Source: an uncultured Myxococcales bacterium
Lineage (GTDB): Bacteria; Myxococcota_A; Polyangia; Fen-1088
Assembly (NCBI GenBank): GCA_937889515.1
Contig: CALAOV010000345.1
Span: forward strand, 1-40,602
DNA: 40,602 nucleotides
Direction of reading: 5' to 3'
Positions 22,247-36,273 of the stretch are shown one piece after another. The notes beneath the pieces are model-generated. The model was given only the letters and a program-made list of their open reading frames with translations, had not been told where the DNA came from and did no database searches. Every line of letters begins with the position of its first letter. The stretch's first letter is position 1. A program made the translations under genes and the position numbers.

Positions 22247-25075
22247 ATGGCCAGCTCAGGAACCCGCCTTCACCAAGTTGCCGACCTCGGTCAGAGCATC
22301 TGGTACGACGATCTCCGCCGCAGCCTCTTGCACTCCGGCGCGCTGGCCAGCCTGGTCGACCAGGGGGTCCGCGGCCTCACCTCGAATCCGACCATCTTCG
22401 AACGCGCCATCGTCTCGTCGGGCGACTACCAGGAGGCGCTGGTCGGGCTGGTCGCCGCCGGCCGCTCGACCGTCGACATCTACGAGGCCCTGGTCCTCGA
22501 GGACATCCGCGGCGCCTGCGATCTGTTGCTGCCGGTCTATGAGACCAGCGGCGGCGTCGACGGCCGCGTCTCGCTCGAGGTCCTGCCCGAGCTGGCGACG
22601 AACACGGCGCGCACCGTCTCGGAGGGGCTGCGCCTCAAAGAGCTGGTCGGGCGCGCCAACGTCATGATCAAGGTCCCCGCCACGCCGGAAGGGATCCCGG
22701 CGATTCGCGCGCTCACCGCGCAGGGCGTGAGCGTCAACGTCACCCTGATCTTCTCGCTGCTGCAGTACGAGGAGGTGGCCGAGGCCTATCTGGCCGGTCT
22801 CGAGGACCGTCGCTCGGCGGGCGGATCGTTCGACGGCCTCAGCTCGGTGGCCAGCTTCTTCGTCTCGCGCGTCGATGCGGTCTGCGACCGTCTCCTCAAC
22901 GAGAAGGTCGCTGCCGGCGCCGACGCCTCGCGCTGCCAGGCGTTGCTCGGCAAGCTCGCCATCGCGAACGCCAAGATGGCCTACGACATCTACGCGCGGA
23001 CCATCGACTCGCCGCGCTGGCGGGTGCTCTCCGACGCAGGCGCGCGCCCGCAGCGCCTGCTCTGGGCCTCGACCGGAACGAAGGATCCGCGCTACCCCGA
23101 CACCTATTACGTCGACGCGCTCATCGGCCGCGACACGGTGGACACGGTGCCGCCGGCGACGCTGGAGGCATTTGTGTCCCACGGCAATCCGGCCGACCGT
23201 CTGGGGACGGACCTGGCGGGCGCCAAGCAGGCGGTGGCGGAGTTCTCGGCGCTCGGCCTCGACCTGTCGCGCGTCTGCCATGGCCTACTCGACGACGGCG
23301 TGGCTTCTTTCATGGCGTCCATGGCCGCGCTCATGGACGCCATCGGCGCCCGTCGGGCCCTGCTGCTCGAAGTGACCTCGGGCCGGCAGCAGGTGGCGGC
23401 GCCCGGGGCCCTGGGCGCGGCGACGGACCAGGAGATCGCGCGTCTCGCCCAGGCCCAGGCGCTCAAGCGGATGTGGACGGCCGACCCGACCTTCTGGACC
23501 GCCGACCCGACGCACGAAAAATCGATCAAGAGCCGCCTCGGCTGGCTGCGATCGCCCGCGCTCATGCGCAGCAAGCTCGACGAGCTGACGGCGTTCGCCG
23601 ACGACGTCGTCGCGTCCGGCTTCACCGACGCCGTCCTGCTGGGGATGGGCGGCAGCTCGCTGTGTCCCGAGGTGCTGGGATTCACCTGGCCCGCGCAGCC
23701 CGGCGGCCTGCACCTGCACGTCCTCGACAACACCGATCCCAGCGCGGTCGCGCGCGTCGACCTGCAGATCGCCGGCAAGAAGACGCTCTTCATCGTCGCC
23801 TCGAAGTCGGGCGGCACGCTCGAGATCCAGTCGTTCGAACGTCATTTCTGGCAGAAGGTGCTGGCCGCGAACGACGGCGACATCGCGCGCACGGGCGCCT
23901 GCTTCGTCGCCATCACCGATCCGGCGACCAGCCTCGGCAAGCTCGCCGAGGAGAAGCGCTACCGACGGGTGTTCGTCAACCCGGCCGACATCGGCGGCCG
24001 CTATTCGGCGCTGTCCTACTTCGGGATGGTCCCGGCGATCTTGCTGCGCGCGCCGGTCGAGGGGCTGCTGGAGGCCAGCCTGGCCTTTGCCGCGGCCTCG
24101 AGCCCGGCGGTTCCACCCGCCGACAATCCGGGGCTGCGTCTGGGCGCGCTGCTCGGCACCGCGTCCAAGCTGGGCCGGGACAAGATGACGCTGGTGATGT
24201 CGCCCGAGATCGACTCGTTCGGCTCCTGGATCGAGCAGCTGGTCGCCGAATCGACCGGGAAGGAAGGCAAGGGGATCGTCCCCATCGACCGCGAGCCCCT
24301 GGGCGCGCCCGAGGTCTACGGCGCCGATCGAATCTTCGTCTATCTCCGTTTCGGGGCCGGCGATCCCGGGCAGGACCAGGCCGTCGCCGCGATCGAGCGC
24401 GCCGGCCACCCGGTGGTCCGCATCGCGCTGCCGAACCGGGAGGCGCTGGGGCGCGAGTTCTTCCGCTGGGAGATCGCCACCGCGATCGCGGGCGCGACGC
24501 TGGGCCTCAACCCGTTCGACGAGCCGAACGTCACCGAGGCCAAGCTGGCCACCGGCGCCCTGCTGGCCGTCTACGCGACCGAGGGCAAGCTGCCGGCCCC
24601 CGAGGACACTTGCGAGATTGGCGATCTGGACCGGATCGCCGCCCACCTCGCCACCGCGACGGCGGGCGACTACATCGCGATCTGCGCCTACTTCATGCAC
24701 ACCGAGGCGCGCGACGCCCTGCTGACCCGCCTGCGCGTCGCTTGCCGCGATCGGAGCCACGACGCCACCACCGTCGGGTACGGCCCGCGCTTTCTGCACT
24801 CGACCGGCCAGCTGCACAAAGGCGGACCGGCCACCGGCGTGTTCTTGCAACTGACCGCCGACGTCGGCCAGGACCTGCCGATCCCCGGCCAGGGCTATAG
24901 CTTCGGGACCCTGCGCAACGCCCAGGCGCTCGGCGATCTTCAGGTCTTGCGGCGGCGGGGGCGGCGCGTCCTGCGCGTCGACCTGGGCGCCGACATCGAC
25001 GGTGGCCTGGCGGCGCTGGTGGACGCCCTGGCGGCGCCGGGCGCCCCACGGAAGTCCGCCTTGAGAGCTCCTTGA
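22247..25075 (+). CDS. tal-pgi: Bifunctional transaldolase / glucose-6-phosphate isomerase
   Basis: The protein has 942 residues. Residues 1 to about 365 are transaldolase: LGQSIWYDDLRRSLL, LTSNPTIFERAI and the Schiff-base Lys142 in VMIKVPATPEGI. From about 400 to the end it is phosphoglucose isomerase: VLLGMGGSSLCPEVLG, FIVASKSGGTLEIQSF (sugar-phosphate binding), GGRYSALSYFGMVPA, EQLVAESTGKEGKG and STGQLHKGGP. Each half has its usual catalytic residues and normal length, so both activities are expected. The fusion is known from cyanobacteria, Gluconobacter and several other phyla. It links the non-oxidative pentose pathway with fructose-6-phosphate/glucose-6-phosphate exchange, producing the substrate of the next enzyme. 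Its stop overlaps the zwf start by four bases (TTGA). Confidence 0.97.
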   Translation: MASSGTRLHQVADLGQSIWYDDLRRSLLHSGALASLVDQGVRGLTSNPTIFERAIVSSGDYQEALVGLVAAGRSTVDIYEALVLEDIRGACDLLLPVYETSGGVDGRVSLEVLPELATNTARTVSEGLRLKELVGRANVMIKVPATPEGIPAIRALTAQGVSVNVTLIFSLLQYEEVAEAYLAGLEDRRSAGGSFDGLSSVASFFVSRVDAVCDRLLNEKVAAGADASRCQALLGKLAIANAKMAYDIYARTIDSPRWRVLSDAGARPQRLLWASTGTKDPRYPDTYYVDALIGRDTVDTVPPATLEAFVSHGNPADRLGTDLAGAKQAVAEFSALGLDLSRVCHGLLDDGVASFMASMAALMDAIGARRALLLEVTSGRQQVAAPGALGAATDQEIARLAQAQALKRMWTADPTFWTADPTHEKSIKSRLGWLRSPALMRSKLDELTAFADDVVASGFTDAVLLGMGGSSLCPEVLGFTWPAQPGGLHLHVLDNTDPSAVARVDLQIAGKKTLFIVASKSGGTLEIQSFERHFWQKVLAANDGDIARTGACFVAITDPATSLGKLAEEKRYRRVFVNPADIGGRYSALSYFGMVPAILLRAPVEGLLEASLAFAAASSPAVPPADNPGLRLGALLGTASKLGRDKMTLVMSPEIDSFGSWIEQLVAESTGKEGKGIVPIDREPLGAPEVYGADRIFVYLRFGAGDPGQDQAVAAIERAGHPVVRIALPNREALGREFFRWEIATAIAGATLGLNPFDEPNVTEAKLATGALLAVYATEGKLPAPEDTCEIGDLDRIAAHLATATAGDYIAICAYFMHTEARDALLTRLRVACRDRSHDATTVGYGPRFLHSTGQLHKGGPATGVFLQLTADVGQDLPIPGQGYSFGTLRNAQALGDLQVLRRRGRRVLRVDLGADIDGGLAALVDALAAPGAPRKSALRAP

Positions 25076-26640
25076 AGACCCTTTCGGAAGAGTCGCTGCT
25101 CCTGCCCAATCCGCTGCGCGAGGGGCTGGTCGAGGAACGGATCCCCGAGCCCGCGGCGATGGTGATCTTCGGGGCCTCGGGCGATCTCACCCGGCGCAAG
25201 CTCCTGCCGGCGCTCTACAGCCTGACCCGGGATCGCCTGCTGCCGGCACGTTTCGCGGTCCTCGGCTTCGGCCGGCAGGTGCTCTCCGACGAGGCGTTCC
25301 GCGAGGAGATGCGGCACGGATGCGAGGAGTTCGCCCGGCGGCGGCCGGTCGACCCGGCGCTGTGGGCGGCCTTCGCGCGCAACGTCTTTTACCAGCAAGG
25401 CGCCTACGACGATCCGGCGGCGTTCCGGCGCCTCAAGGTCCGCCTCGAGGAGATCGAGCACACGCTGGGCCTGCCCGGCAACCGGGTCTTCTACCTCTCG
25501 ACGCCGCCCTCCACGTTCGCGCCGGTCATTCGCAGCCTCGGTCACGCCAACCTGGCGCCGAAGCCGGCGCCCGGGCAGCCGTTCTCGCGGGTGATCATCG
25601 AGAAGCCCTTCGGCATCGACCTGCAGACCGCCCGCGCGCTCAACACCGAGGTCCACGACATTCTCGACGAGCAGCAGATCTACCGGATCGACCACTACCT
25701 CGGCAAAGAGACGGTCCAGAACCTGCTGGTGTTCCGTTTTGCAAACGGGATCTTCGAGCCGCTGTGGAACAACCACTTCGTCGATCACGTCCAGATCACC
25801 GGCGCAGAGACGGTCGGCGTAGAGGCGCGCGGCGGCTACTTCGAACAGGCCGGCAGCATGCGCGACATGGTTCAGAACCACCTCTTGCAGGTCCTGAGCC
25901 TGGCCGCCATGGAGCCGCCCGTGGCCTTCGAGGCCGATGCGGTGCGCGACGAAAAGCTAAAGGTTTTGAAGGCCTTGAGGTTCATTCCTGTAAGTGATTT
26001 CGAGCAGCAGGTGGTGCGCGCGCAGTACGCGGCCGGCTCGATCGGCGGCAAGACCGTCCCCGGATACCTGAGCGAGCCGGACGTGAGCCCCCGCTCGACC
26101 ACCGAGACCTTCGTGGCGCTCAAGCTGTTCATCGATTCGTGGCGCTGGGCGGGCGTGCCGTTCTATCTGCGCTCGGGCAAGCGGATGCCCAAGCGGGTCA
26201 CCGAGATCGCCATCCAGTTCAAGGAGGCCCCGCACCTGCTGTTCGGCAAGCGCGGCGAGACCATCCGGCCCAACGTCCTCAGCATCCGCATCCAGCCCGA
26301 CGAGGGGATCGCGCTCAACTTTGGTTCCAAGCTTCCGGGACCGGCCATGGAGATCGCGCCGGTCAGCATGGAGTTCCGTTACGGCTCGTCGTTCGGGGTC
26401 GAGCCGCCCGAGGCCTACGAGCGATTGCTGCTCGACTGTCTGCTCGGCGACGGGACGCTGTTCACGCGCGCCGACGAGGTCGAGGCGAGCTGGAGCTGGG
26501 TCTCGCGCATTCACCAGCGCTGGGCCGAGCAGGTGGCGGCCGGCCGCACGACGCTCGACAGCTACCCCGCCGGCAGCTGGGGCCCGGACGCGGCCGATCG
26601 GATGCTGGCCGCGGACGGGCGGGCCTGGCGGCTGCCGTGA
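25072..26640 (+). CDS. zwf: Glucose-6-phosphate 1-dehydrogenase
   Basis: The protein has 522 residues from TTG 25072. It oxidises glucose 6-phosphate to 6-phosphogluconolactone, making NAD(P)H. Motifs in order: FGASGDLTRRKLLPALY (nucleotide binding, 33-49), IEKPFG (176-181), RIDHYLGKE (205-213, containing the catalytic His), and the C-terminal PFYLRSGKRMPKR. The TTG start forms a TTGA overlap with the tal-pgi stop; no other good start is near and the N-terminal 20 residues before GASGD are of normal length. The gene is followed by the opcA-like gene through a GTGA overlap. A 50-base patch at 25951-26000 is only about 38% GC with codons unlike the rest of the gene, although the protein sequence there looks normal. 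Confidence 0.97.
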   Translation: MKTLSEESLLLPNPLREGLVEERIPEPAAMVIFGASGDLTRRKLLPALYSLTRDRLLPARFAVLGFGRQVLSDEAFREEMRHGCEEFARRRPVDPALWAAFARNVFYQQGAYDDPAAFRRLKVRLEEIEHTLGLPGNRVFYLSTPPSTFAPVIRSLGHANLAPKPAPGQPFSRVIIEKPFGIDLQTARALNTEVHDILDEQQIYRIDHYLGKETVQNLLVFRFANGIFEPLWNNHFVDHVQITGAETVGVEARGGYFEQAGSMRDMVQNHLLQVLSLAAMEPPVAFEADAVRDEKLKVLKALRFIPVSDFEQQVVRAQYAAGSIGGKTVPGYLSEPDVSPRSTTETFVALKLFIDSWRWAGVPFYLRSGKRMPKRVTEIAIQFKEAPHLLFGKRGETIRPNVLSIRIQPDEGIALNFGSKLPGPAMEIAPVSMEFRYGSSFGVEPPEAYERLLLDCLLGDGTLFTRADEVEASWSWVSRIHQRWAEQVAAGRTTLDSYPAGSWGPDAADRMLAADGRAWRLP

Positions 26641-27811
26641 GCCCGGACGCCGAGCGCGAGCACGCCAACTTCGAGCGCTTCGCACGCGGCGAGCCGATCG
26701 CCGTCGAGGTGGGCGAGATCGAACGGGAGCTGGGTGCCCTGTGGAAACGCGCCTCGAGCGCCGGCGACACCCATGCGGGCGCCGCGGTCTCGCGCGCGGC
26801 GCTCTGGAACCTGGTGATTCCGGCGCGCGGCGCCGGCGCGCTGGCCAAGACCAAGGCGCTGGTCGACGAGATCGCGCAGGGCGTCCCGGTCCGCGCCATC
26901 ACCCTCTGTCTCGACGACCCGAGCGATGTCGGTGCCGGCGCGGGAGGCGACGGCCTGGTCGCCACCATCGAGAGCAACGTGGTGTCGCAACCGGGAGGCG
27001 CGCGGGTGGTCTACTCCGAGGAGATCACGCTGCGGGGGCCGGTGGCCGCCGAGACGCACTTCGGTGCGCTGGTGCGCGCGCTGCAGATCCCGGGCGTCCC
27101 GACCGCGGCCCTCTGGACGGACGCCACGATGCCTTCCGCGCTGCTGACCCACGAGCTCCTGCCGGTGACCGATCGGCTGATCGTCGACACCGGGAGCTGC
27201 GTCCGGCCGCCGCATCTTTTCGATCTGCAGCGTCTGGCGGCGCACGCGCACCCCTTGCCGGTCGCCGATCTCGGGTGGCTGCGGCTCGGCAGTCTTCGGC
27301 TTCTCTTCGCGGGCCTGTTCGATCCGCCGGTGGGCGGCGCGCCGCTTCACCGCGCCACCCGGCTCACGGTCCGTCACCGGCCGGGCGGCGATCTCAGCGC
27401 GCTCTTGCTGGTGGCCTGGCTGGGCCAGATGCTCGGCTGGCGGCCGCTGCGTTCGGCGCAGACCTCCGACGGCGGGTTGCGGTTCGACTTCGCGCGTGGC
27501 GACGGAGCGGCGGGTGGCATCGAGGCGTTCTTGCTTCCCTCGGACGGGGCCTGCGACGCGACTGGTGTGCTCGCCATCGAGCTGGCCGACCGTGGGCGCG
27601 ACGAATATATCGTCTGCCGGACCGCCATCGATCAGGCCTCGGTGCAGCTTCCGATCGCGCCCGCCAAGGCGGTCAAGCTCGACGCCTCCTCCGACGCCGA
27701 GCTGTGCGTCGCCGCGCTCGGCCCCCGCGGGCGCGACCCGCTCTTCGCGAAATGCCTGGCCTACGCGGGCGGCCTCTGGGCGCTCGAGCCGCAGACCACC
27801 GGCAGCCGGCG

Positions 27812-27815
<4 letters not shown>
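26637..27815 (+). CDS. opcA: OpcA-like glucose-6-phosphate dehydrogenase assembly protein
   Basis: The protein has 392 residues from GTG 26637, which overlaps the zwf stop by four bases. Supporting motifs are the early AVSRAALWNLVIPA, a redox-like Ser/Thr/Val beta segment (SEEITLRGPVAAETHFGALV), the central PGVPTAALWTDATMPSAL, and TDRLIVDTGSC. This layout is that of OpcA, which in cyanobacteria binds G6PD and promotes its active oligomer. The position immediately after zwf is the usual one for opcA. The sequence is divergent and identity rests on pattern plus context. The C-terminus meets tyrS tail to tail with a four-base overlap (stop codons share CTAA at 27812-27815). Confidence 0.82.
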
Positions 27816-29113
<1,298 letters not shown>

Positions 29114-29166
29114 CGCCGGTCGGCCGAGACAAGAACCGGCCCCCCGCGGTAAGTTCCGCGCCGCCC

Positions 29167-29943
29167 ATGTCAGTGCCCGCCGGACCCCGCATCGTCGTCG
29201 CCCAGCACCTCGCCGACCTGGTCGTGGCGGCGGCCGCGCACATTCGCGCCGCCGCGGCGGCGTCCATTGCCGCGCGCGGGCGCTTTCGGATCGCGCTGGC
29301 CGGCGGCTCGACGCCGCGGGCGCTCTACCCGGCGCTCGTGGATGCCGTCGACTGGACGCGGGCCGCGATCTTCTTCGGCGACGAGCGCGCCGTGGGTCCC
29401 ACCGATCCTCAATCGAACTATCGGATGGCGCGCGAGACGCTGCTCGCTCCGGCGGGCGTTCCGCCGGAGAATGTGTTTCGCTGGCGCGCCGAGGATCCCG
29501 ATCTCGACGCGGCCGCGCGCGACTACGAAAAAGCGCTGTCCGCCGACGCCACGGCCCCCTGGCTGGACCTGGCGCTCCTCGGCCTGGGCCCCGACGGGCA
29601 CACGGCGTCGCTGTTCCCGGGCACCACGGCTCTCGGCGAGGAATCGCGACTCGCGGTCGCGGTGGACGTCCCGGCGCAGGGCGCGCACCGCCTGACGCTC
29701 ACCTACCCCGCGCTGTGCGGTGCGCGCGAGATCTGTTTTCTGGTGACGGGGCGGGAGAAAGCTTCGGTCCTCGCGGCGGTGCTCAGCCGGCGGGCGGCCG
29801 ACCTGCCCGCCTCGCGAATCATGCGACGTCCCGGGTCCGTCACCGTGTTCTGCGACGCGGCGGCAGCCAGCGAATTGTCCGAGGACGCGCGCGTCCAAGC
29901 CGCGAGCGCGGCCAGCCCGCTTTCCCGAACGGGGGTGTCATGA
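29167..29943 (+). CDS. pgl: 6-phosphogluconolactonase
   Basis: The protein has 258 residues. It hydrolyses 6-phosphogluconolactone to 6-phosphogluconate, the step after Zwf. The DevB-type motifs are intact: FRIALAGGSTPRALYPAL, FFGDERAVGPTDPQSNYRMA and LLGLGPDGHTASLFPGT. A C-terminal Ala/Ser-rich tail of about 25 residues is extra. The start ATG follows a 53-base divergent gap with tyrS and has no strong Shine-Dalgarno. The stop overlaps the glk start by four bases (ATGA 29940-29943), so the two sugar enzymes are probably translated together. Confidence 0.96.
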   Translation: MSVPAGPRIVVAQHLADLVVAAAAHIRAAAAASIAARGRFRIALAGGSTPRALYPALVDAVDWTRAAIFFGDERAVGPTDPQSNYRMARETLLAPAGVPPENVFRWRAEDPDLDAAARDYEKALSADATAPWLDLALLGLGPDGHTASLFPGTTALGEESRLAVAVDVPAQGAHRLTLTYPALCGAREICFLVTGREKASVLAAVLSRRAADLPASRIMRRPGSVTVFCDAAAASELSEDARVQAASAASPLSRTGVS

Positions 29944-30968
29944 CCGTTCTGGCCGGCGATATCGGGGGGACCAACACCCGCCTCGCGATCTTCGAGGGCG
30001 TCCCGCACGACAGGCCCATCGGCGCGCCGCTCTTCGAGGCGACCTATCCCTCGGCCGCGCACCCCTCGCTCGACGTCATCGCGGAGGCCTTCCTGGCCAC
30101 GGCCGCCACCGAGATCGGCGCGGCTGCCCGGGTCACCAACGCCTGCTTCGGCATCGCCGGCCCGATCGAGAACAACATGTGCCGGGCCACCAACCTCCCC
30201 TGGATCGTCGACGGACGTACCCTCTCGGGGCGCCTCGGGATCCCGCGTGTTACCTTGGTAAATGACTTCTACGCCGCTGCATTGGGGGTCACCGCCGTTC
30301 GCAGCGACGAGCTGGTGCCCCTCGGCGGTGTCCCACCGACCGAGCACGGCCCGATCGCGGTGCTGGGCGCCGGTACCGGTCTCGGCCAGGCCTTCCTGAT
30401 CTGGTCGGCCGGCGACAATCGGTACCAGGTCGTCCCCTCGGAGGGCGGACACGTCGATCTGGCGGCCCGCACCCCGCTCGAGATGGGCCTGGTCTCGTTC
30501 CTGACCACCAAGTACGGGCGCGTGTCCTGCGAGCGAGTCTTGTCGGGTCAGGGGTTGGTCGACGTGTTCACGTTTCTCTCGGCCGAGCCGGCCTGCCGCG
30601 CCCTCCTTCGTCCGGAGACCGCCGCCGCGCTGGCGGCGCACGGCGCAGGTCACGATCCGGCGGCAGCCATCTCGCAGCGGGCGCTGGCGGGCACCGATCC
30701 GGTTTGCGAGATGGCCCTGTCGATCTTCTGTTCGATCCTGGGCGCCACCGCCGGCAACCTCGGCCTCATGGTGCTGGCCACGGGCGGCGTCTTCGTCGCG
30801 GGCGGGATCGCCCCGCGCATCTTGAGCTACCTCCAGCGCGGCGCCTTCCGTGAGGCGTTCGACCGGAAGGGGCGCCTGCACACGCTGGTCGAACGCCTCC
30901 CCGCATACGTCGTCACCAACGCCCAGCCGGGTCTCCTGGGCGCGGCAAGAATCGCCTCGGGGACCTAG
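29940..30968 (+). CDS. glk: Glucokinase (ROK-unrelated, proteobacterial Glk type)
   Basis: The protein has 342 residues. It phosphorylates glucose with ATP to glucose 6-phosphate. Motifs: AGDIGGTNTRLAIF (phosphate 1), CFGIAGPIENN, TLVNDFYAAALG (catalytic Asp), VLGAGTGLGQAFL (adenosine region) and SEGGHVDLAART. The absence of the ROK Cys-rich zinc motif places it in the Glk (COG0837) family. It starts inside the pgl stop codon and ends 22 bases before the sigma-54 activator gene. With tal-pgi, zwf and pgl this gives a route from glucose to 6-phosphogluconate. Confidence 0.96.
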   Translation: MTVLAGDIGGTNTRLAIFEGVPHDRPIGAPLFEATYPSAAHPSLDVIAEAFLATAATEIGAAARVTNACFGIAGPIENNMCRATNLPWIVDGRTLSGRLGIPRVTLVNDFYAAALGVTAVRSDELVPLGGVPPTEHGPIAVLGAGTGLGQAFLIWSAGDNRYQVVPSEGGHVDLAARTPLEMGLVSFLTTKYGRVSCERVLSGQGLVDVFTFLSAEPACRALLRPETAAALAAHGAGHDPAAAISQRALAGTDPVCEMALSIFCSILGATAGNLGLMVLATGGVFVAGGIAPRILSYLQRGAFREAFDRKGRLHTLVERLPAYVVTNAQPGLLGAARIASGT

Positions 30969-30990
30969 CAAACCTTCGGCGGCGGACCGA

Positions 30991-32147
<1,157 letters not shown>

Positions 32148-32151
<4 letters not shown>

Positions 32152-33962
32152 CCAAGTCCGTCCGTGGTGCGGTAAACCCGACGCCCGTGGGCACGCCGAT
32201 CCCATCCGTGCCGACCTCGGCACCCGCGCGCGCCCCTGAGGCGACCTTCCGGGCGCTCTTCACCGGGTGCCTGATCGGCGCGGTGCTGGCCGCCGGGAAC
32301 GTCTACACGGGCCTCAAGATCGGGATGATCGACGGCGGCAGCATCACGGCCGCGCTGCTGGGGTTCACGCTGTTCTCGACGGTCCGGCGCCTCGGCCGGC
32401 GGCCCTACACCGCGCTCGAGAACAACATCACCCAGACCACCGCCGCGTCGGCCGCCATCATGGGCTTCGTGGCGGGGGTGGGTGGGCCGGTGCCGGCGAT
32501 GGCGCTCTTTGGTCGGAGCTTCCCGGGCTGGGGGCTGGCGCTGTGGGGAATGGCGGTCGGGGTCATCGGGATCTTCGCGGCGACGCTGCTCCGGCGCAAG
32601 CTGGTGGTCGAAGAGGCGCTCCCCTTCCCGACCGGGAACGCGACCGGCGAGCTGATCGAGACGATGTTCGCCGCGCGACAGAGCGCGCTCCGCCGCGCCC
32701 GGTTTCTGGTGACAGGCGCGCTGGCGGCGATGGCGGTGACCTGGCTGCGCGACGGGCATCCCCGGGTCATCCCTGGAACCAGCGCCTTCGGCGGCGCGAT
32801 CGCAGGCGTCTCGATGGCCGCGCTGACGCTGGGGATGAACTGGAGCCCGCTGCTGGTCTCGACGGGCGCCATGATGGGTCTGCGCGCGGCGTTCAGCATG
32901 GCGGGCGGCGCCGTGTTGGCCTGGGTGGTGCTGGCGCCCTGGTTGATCCGCAGCGGGATCGTGGCGACGGCGGAGTTCTCCGCCTTCTCGGGCTGGCTGG
33001 TCTGGCCGGGGCTGGGCCTGCTGCTGGCGGGGAGCTTTCTGCCCTTGCTGCTCGACTGGCGCTCGGTGGCGCGCGCCGTGCGCGATCTGGGCGGCCTTCT
33101 GGGTCGACGGGGCGCGGGCGCACCGCGGGTCGCCGAGAGTGGCGCGGGCCTTCCGGTGCTCGCCCCGCGCGTGGGGATGCCGGCCGTCGTCGCCAGCCTG
33201 ATCGCCATCGCCGCTGTCGGCTATCTGGCCTTCGGCTTTCATCCGCTGGCGGCGCTGCTGGCGGTGGGGACCGCCCTGGTGCTGGCGGTCGTGTCGGCGC
33301 GCGCCACCGGCGAGACCGATCTGGCGCCGGTCGGGGCGGTCGGGACGCTCACCCAGCTCATCTTCTCGGGATACGGGCCGATCGTTTCGATCCTGGCCGG
33401 GTCGATCTCGATGGGGACCTCCACGCAGACCGCGCAGACGCTCTGGGCGTTCAAGGCCGGCCAGCGGGTCGGTGGCTCGCCGCGCGCGCAGGTGGCCGCC
33501 CAGATCCTGGGGGCGCTCTTGGGGGCTCTCATCGTCGTGCCTGTCTACCTGGTCATCGTCAAGGCTTACGGGATCGGGACCGAGAGGCTCCCGGCGCCCT
33601 CGGCGATCTCCTGGCGGGCCACGGCGGAGGCCGTGCGGGGCGGCCTGGCGACGCTGCCGCGCCACGGTCTCCTGGCCGGCGGGCTGGGTCTCGGCGCCGG
33701 CATCCTCCTGTCGATCCTGGCCCGCGCGCCGTTTGGACGGTTCGTCCCCTCCCCGGCCGCGATGGGGATCGCCATGCTCTGGCCGGCCTCGCTGTCCGTG
33801 GCCGCGCTCTCGGGCGCCCTGGCGGTCTATGTCATCCGCCGCCTGCGGCCCAGCATCGACGAAGCCTCCGTGATGTCGCTGGCGGCTGGCGGGATTGCAG
33901 GGGAATCGTTGATGGGGGTGGCGATCGCCATCCTGGTCGCAACCGGGATCCTGCAGCTCTAG
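32148..33962 (+). CDS. OPT-family oligopeptide/metal-chelate transporter
   Basis: The protein has 604 residues with about 14-15 hydrophobic helices. Typical OPT (oligopeptide transporter) features are the first helix AVLAAGNVYTGLKIGMIDGG, then LENNITQTTAASAAIMGF, LPFPTGNATGELI and, late in the protein, GGIAGESLMGVAIAI. Bacterial OPT members import small peptides or metal-siderophore/nicotianamine-like chelates by proton coupling; the substrate cannot be told here. GTG 32148 overlaps the stop of the sigma-54 activator gene. The gene ends 4 bases before the stop of the convergent kinase gene. There is no signal peptide; the first 30 residues are a Pro/Thr-rich cytoplasmic extension. Confidence 0.92.
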
Positions 33963-33966
33963 CGGG

Positions 33967-35364
<1,398 letters not shown>

Positions 35365-35441
35365 GGGTATTGGTCTTCCGGCAGAGTCGAGCCCCGCCGC
35401 TTCCGGTGGACATCGGAAGCTATGTGACAAACATTTAGCTC

Positions 35442-36236
35442 ATGATTGACTCGCATTGTCATCTGGACGACGCCTATTTCGCGGCGGAGCGGTCGGCGGT
35501 GCTCGATCGCGCCCGGCAGATCGGCGTGACCGCCTTCGTCTGCGTCGGGGTCGGACGGGGAACGGCGGCGGCCGAGGAGGCGGTGGCGCTGGCCGCACGA
35601 GAGCCAGACATCTTTGCCACCGTGGGTGTTCATCCCCACGATGCGGCCGTCACCACCGAGGCGCAGTGGGCCGAGCTCGACCGGTTGGCCCGGGCGCCGC
35701 GGGTGGTCGGTGTGGGAGAAACGGGGCTGGACTACCACTACGAGCATTCGCCGCGTGACGTGCAGCAGCTCGCCTACCGGCGCTCCATCGCGCTGGCGCG
35801 TGCGACCGGCTTGCCGGTCGTCTCGCACGTCCGGGACGCTCACCTCGACGCGGCCGCCATCCTGGCCGCGGAGGCCCCCGCCGCCGGCGGCGTCATCCAC
35901 TGCTTCACGGGCGGCGTGGCGGAGGCGCGCGCTTATCTGGATCTGGGACACTATCTTTCGTTCTCGGGGATCCTGACCTTCAAGAACGCCGGCAACGTGC
36001 GGGAGGCGGCGGCCTTCGCGCCCCTCGACCGCATCCTGGTCGAGACCGATGCACCCTATCTGGCGCCGATTCCGCATCGGGGCGGCCGCAACGAGCCGGC
36101 GTTCATCGCCGAGACGCTCGGGACGCTGGCGGGTCTGCGGGGCCTGCCCGCCGCCGAGATCGATCGCGCGACCTCGGAGAACACGCGACGGGTCTTTCGG
36201 CTGCCCAATGCCGCCGACAGCGCCGCACGCGATTGA
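35442..36236 (+). CDS. tatD: TatD-family metal-dependent deoxyribonuclease
   Basis: The protein has 264 residues. It is an amidohydrolase-fold (TIM barrel) enzyme of the TatD/YcfH family, which act as 3'-5' exonucleases in DNA repair and turnover; some members hydrolyse D-aminoacyl-tRNA. The metal ligands are present: HCHLD (H5, H7), the Glu in GVGETGLDYHYE, His in SHVRDAH, His in VIHCFTGG and Asp in ILVETDAPYLAP. ATG 35442 starts divergently from the kinase gene with no clear Shine-Dalgarno. It ends 37 bases before the PilZ gene. Confidence 0.96.
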   Translation: MIDSHCHLDDAYFAAERSAVLDRARQIGVTAFVCVGVGRGTAAAEEAVALAAREPDIFATVGVHPHDAAVTTEAQWAELDRLARAPRVVGVGETGLDYHYEHSPRDVQQLAYRRSIALARATGLPVVSHVRDAHLDAAAILAAEAPAAGGVIHCFTGGVAEARAYLDLGHYLSFSGILTFKNAGNVREAAAFAPLDRILVETDAPYLAPIPHRGGRNEPAFIAETLGTLAGLRGLPAAEIDRATSENTRRVFRLPNAADSAARD

Positions 36237-36261
36237 CGGCACCGGAGCGCTCGGCGGATAC

Positions 36262-36267
36262 TATAAA
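36262..36267 (+). promoter_or_regulatory. Candidate -10 box of the PilZ gene (leaderless)
   Basis: TATAAA (in GGATACTATAAAG) is five of six consensus bases and ends exactly six bases before GTG 36274. It lies in the 37-base gap after tatD and is the only AT-rich element there. Transcription would begin at or next to the start codon. Confidence 0.42.
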
Positions 36268-36273
36268 GCCTTC

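Noticed and set aside
29114-29166. T-box or tRNA-like leader upstream of tyrS
   Set aside because: The divergent gap is only 53 bases, too short, and no specifier or antiterminator elements are visible.
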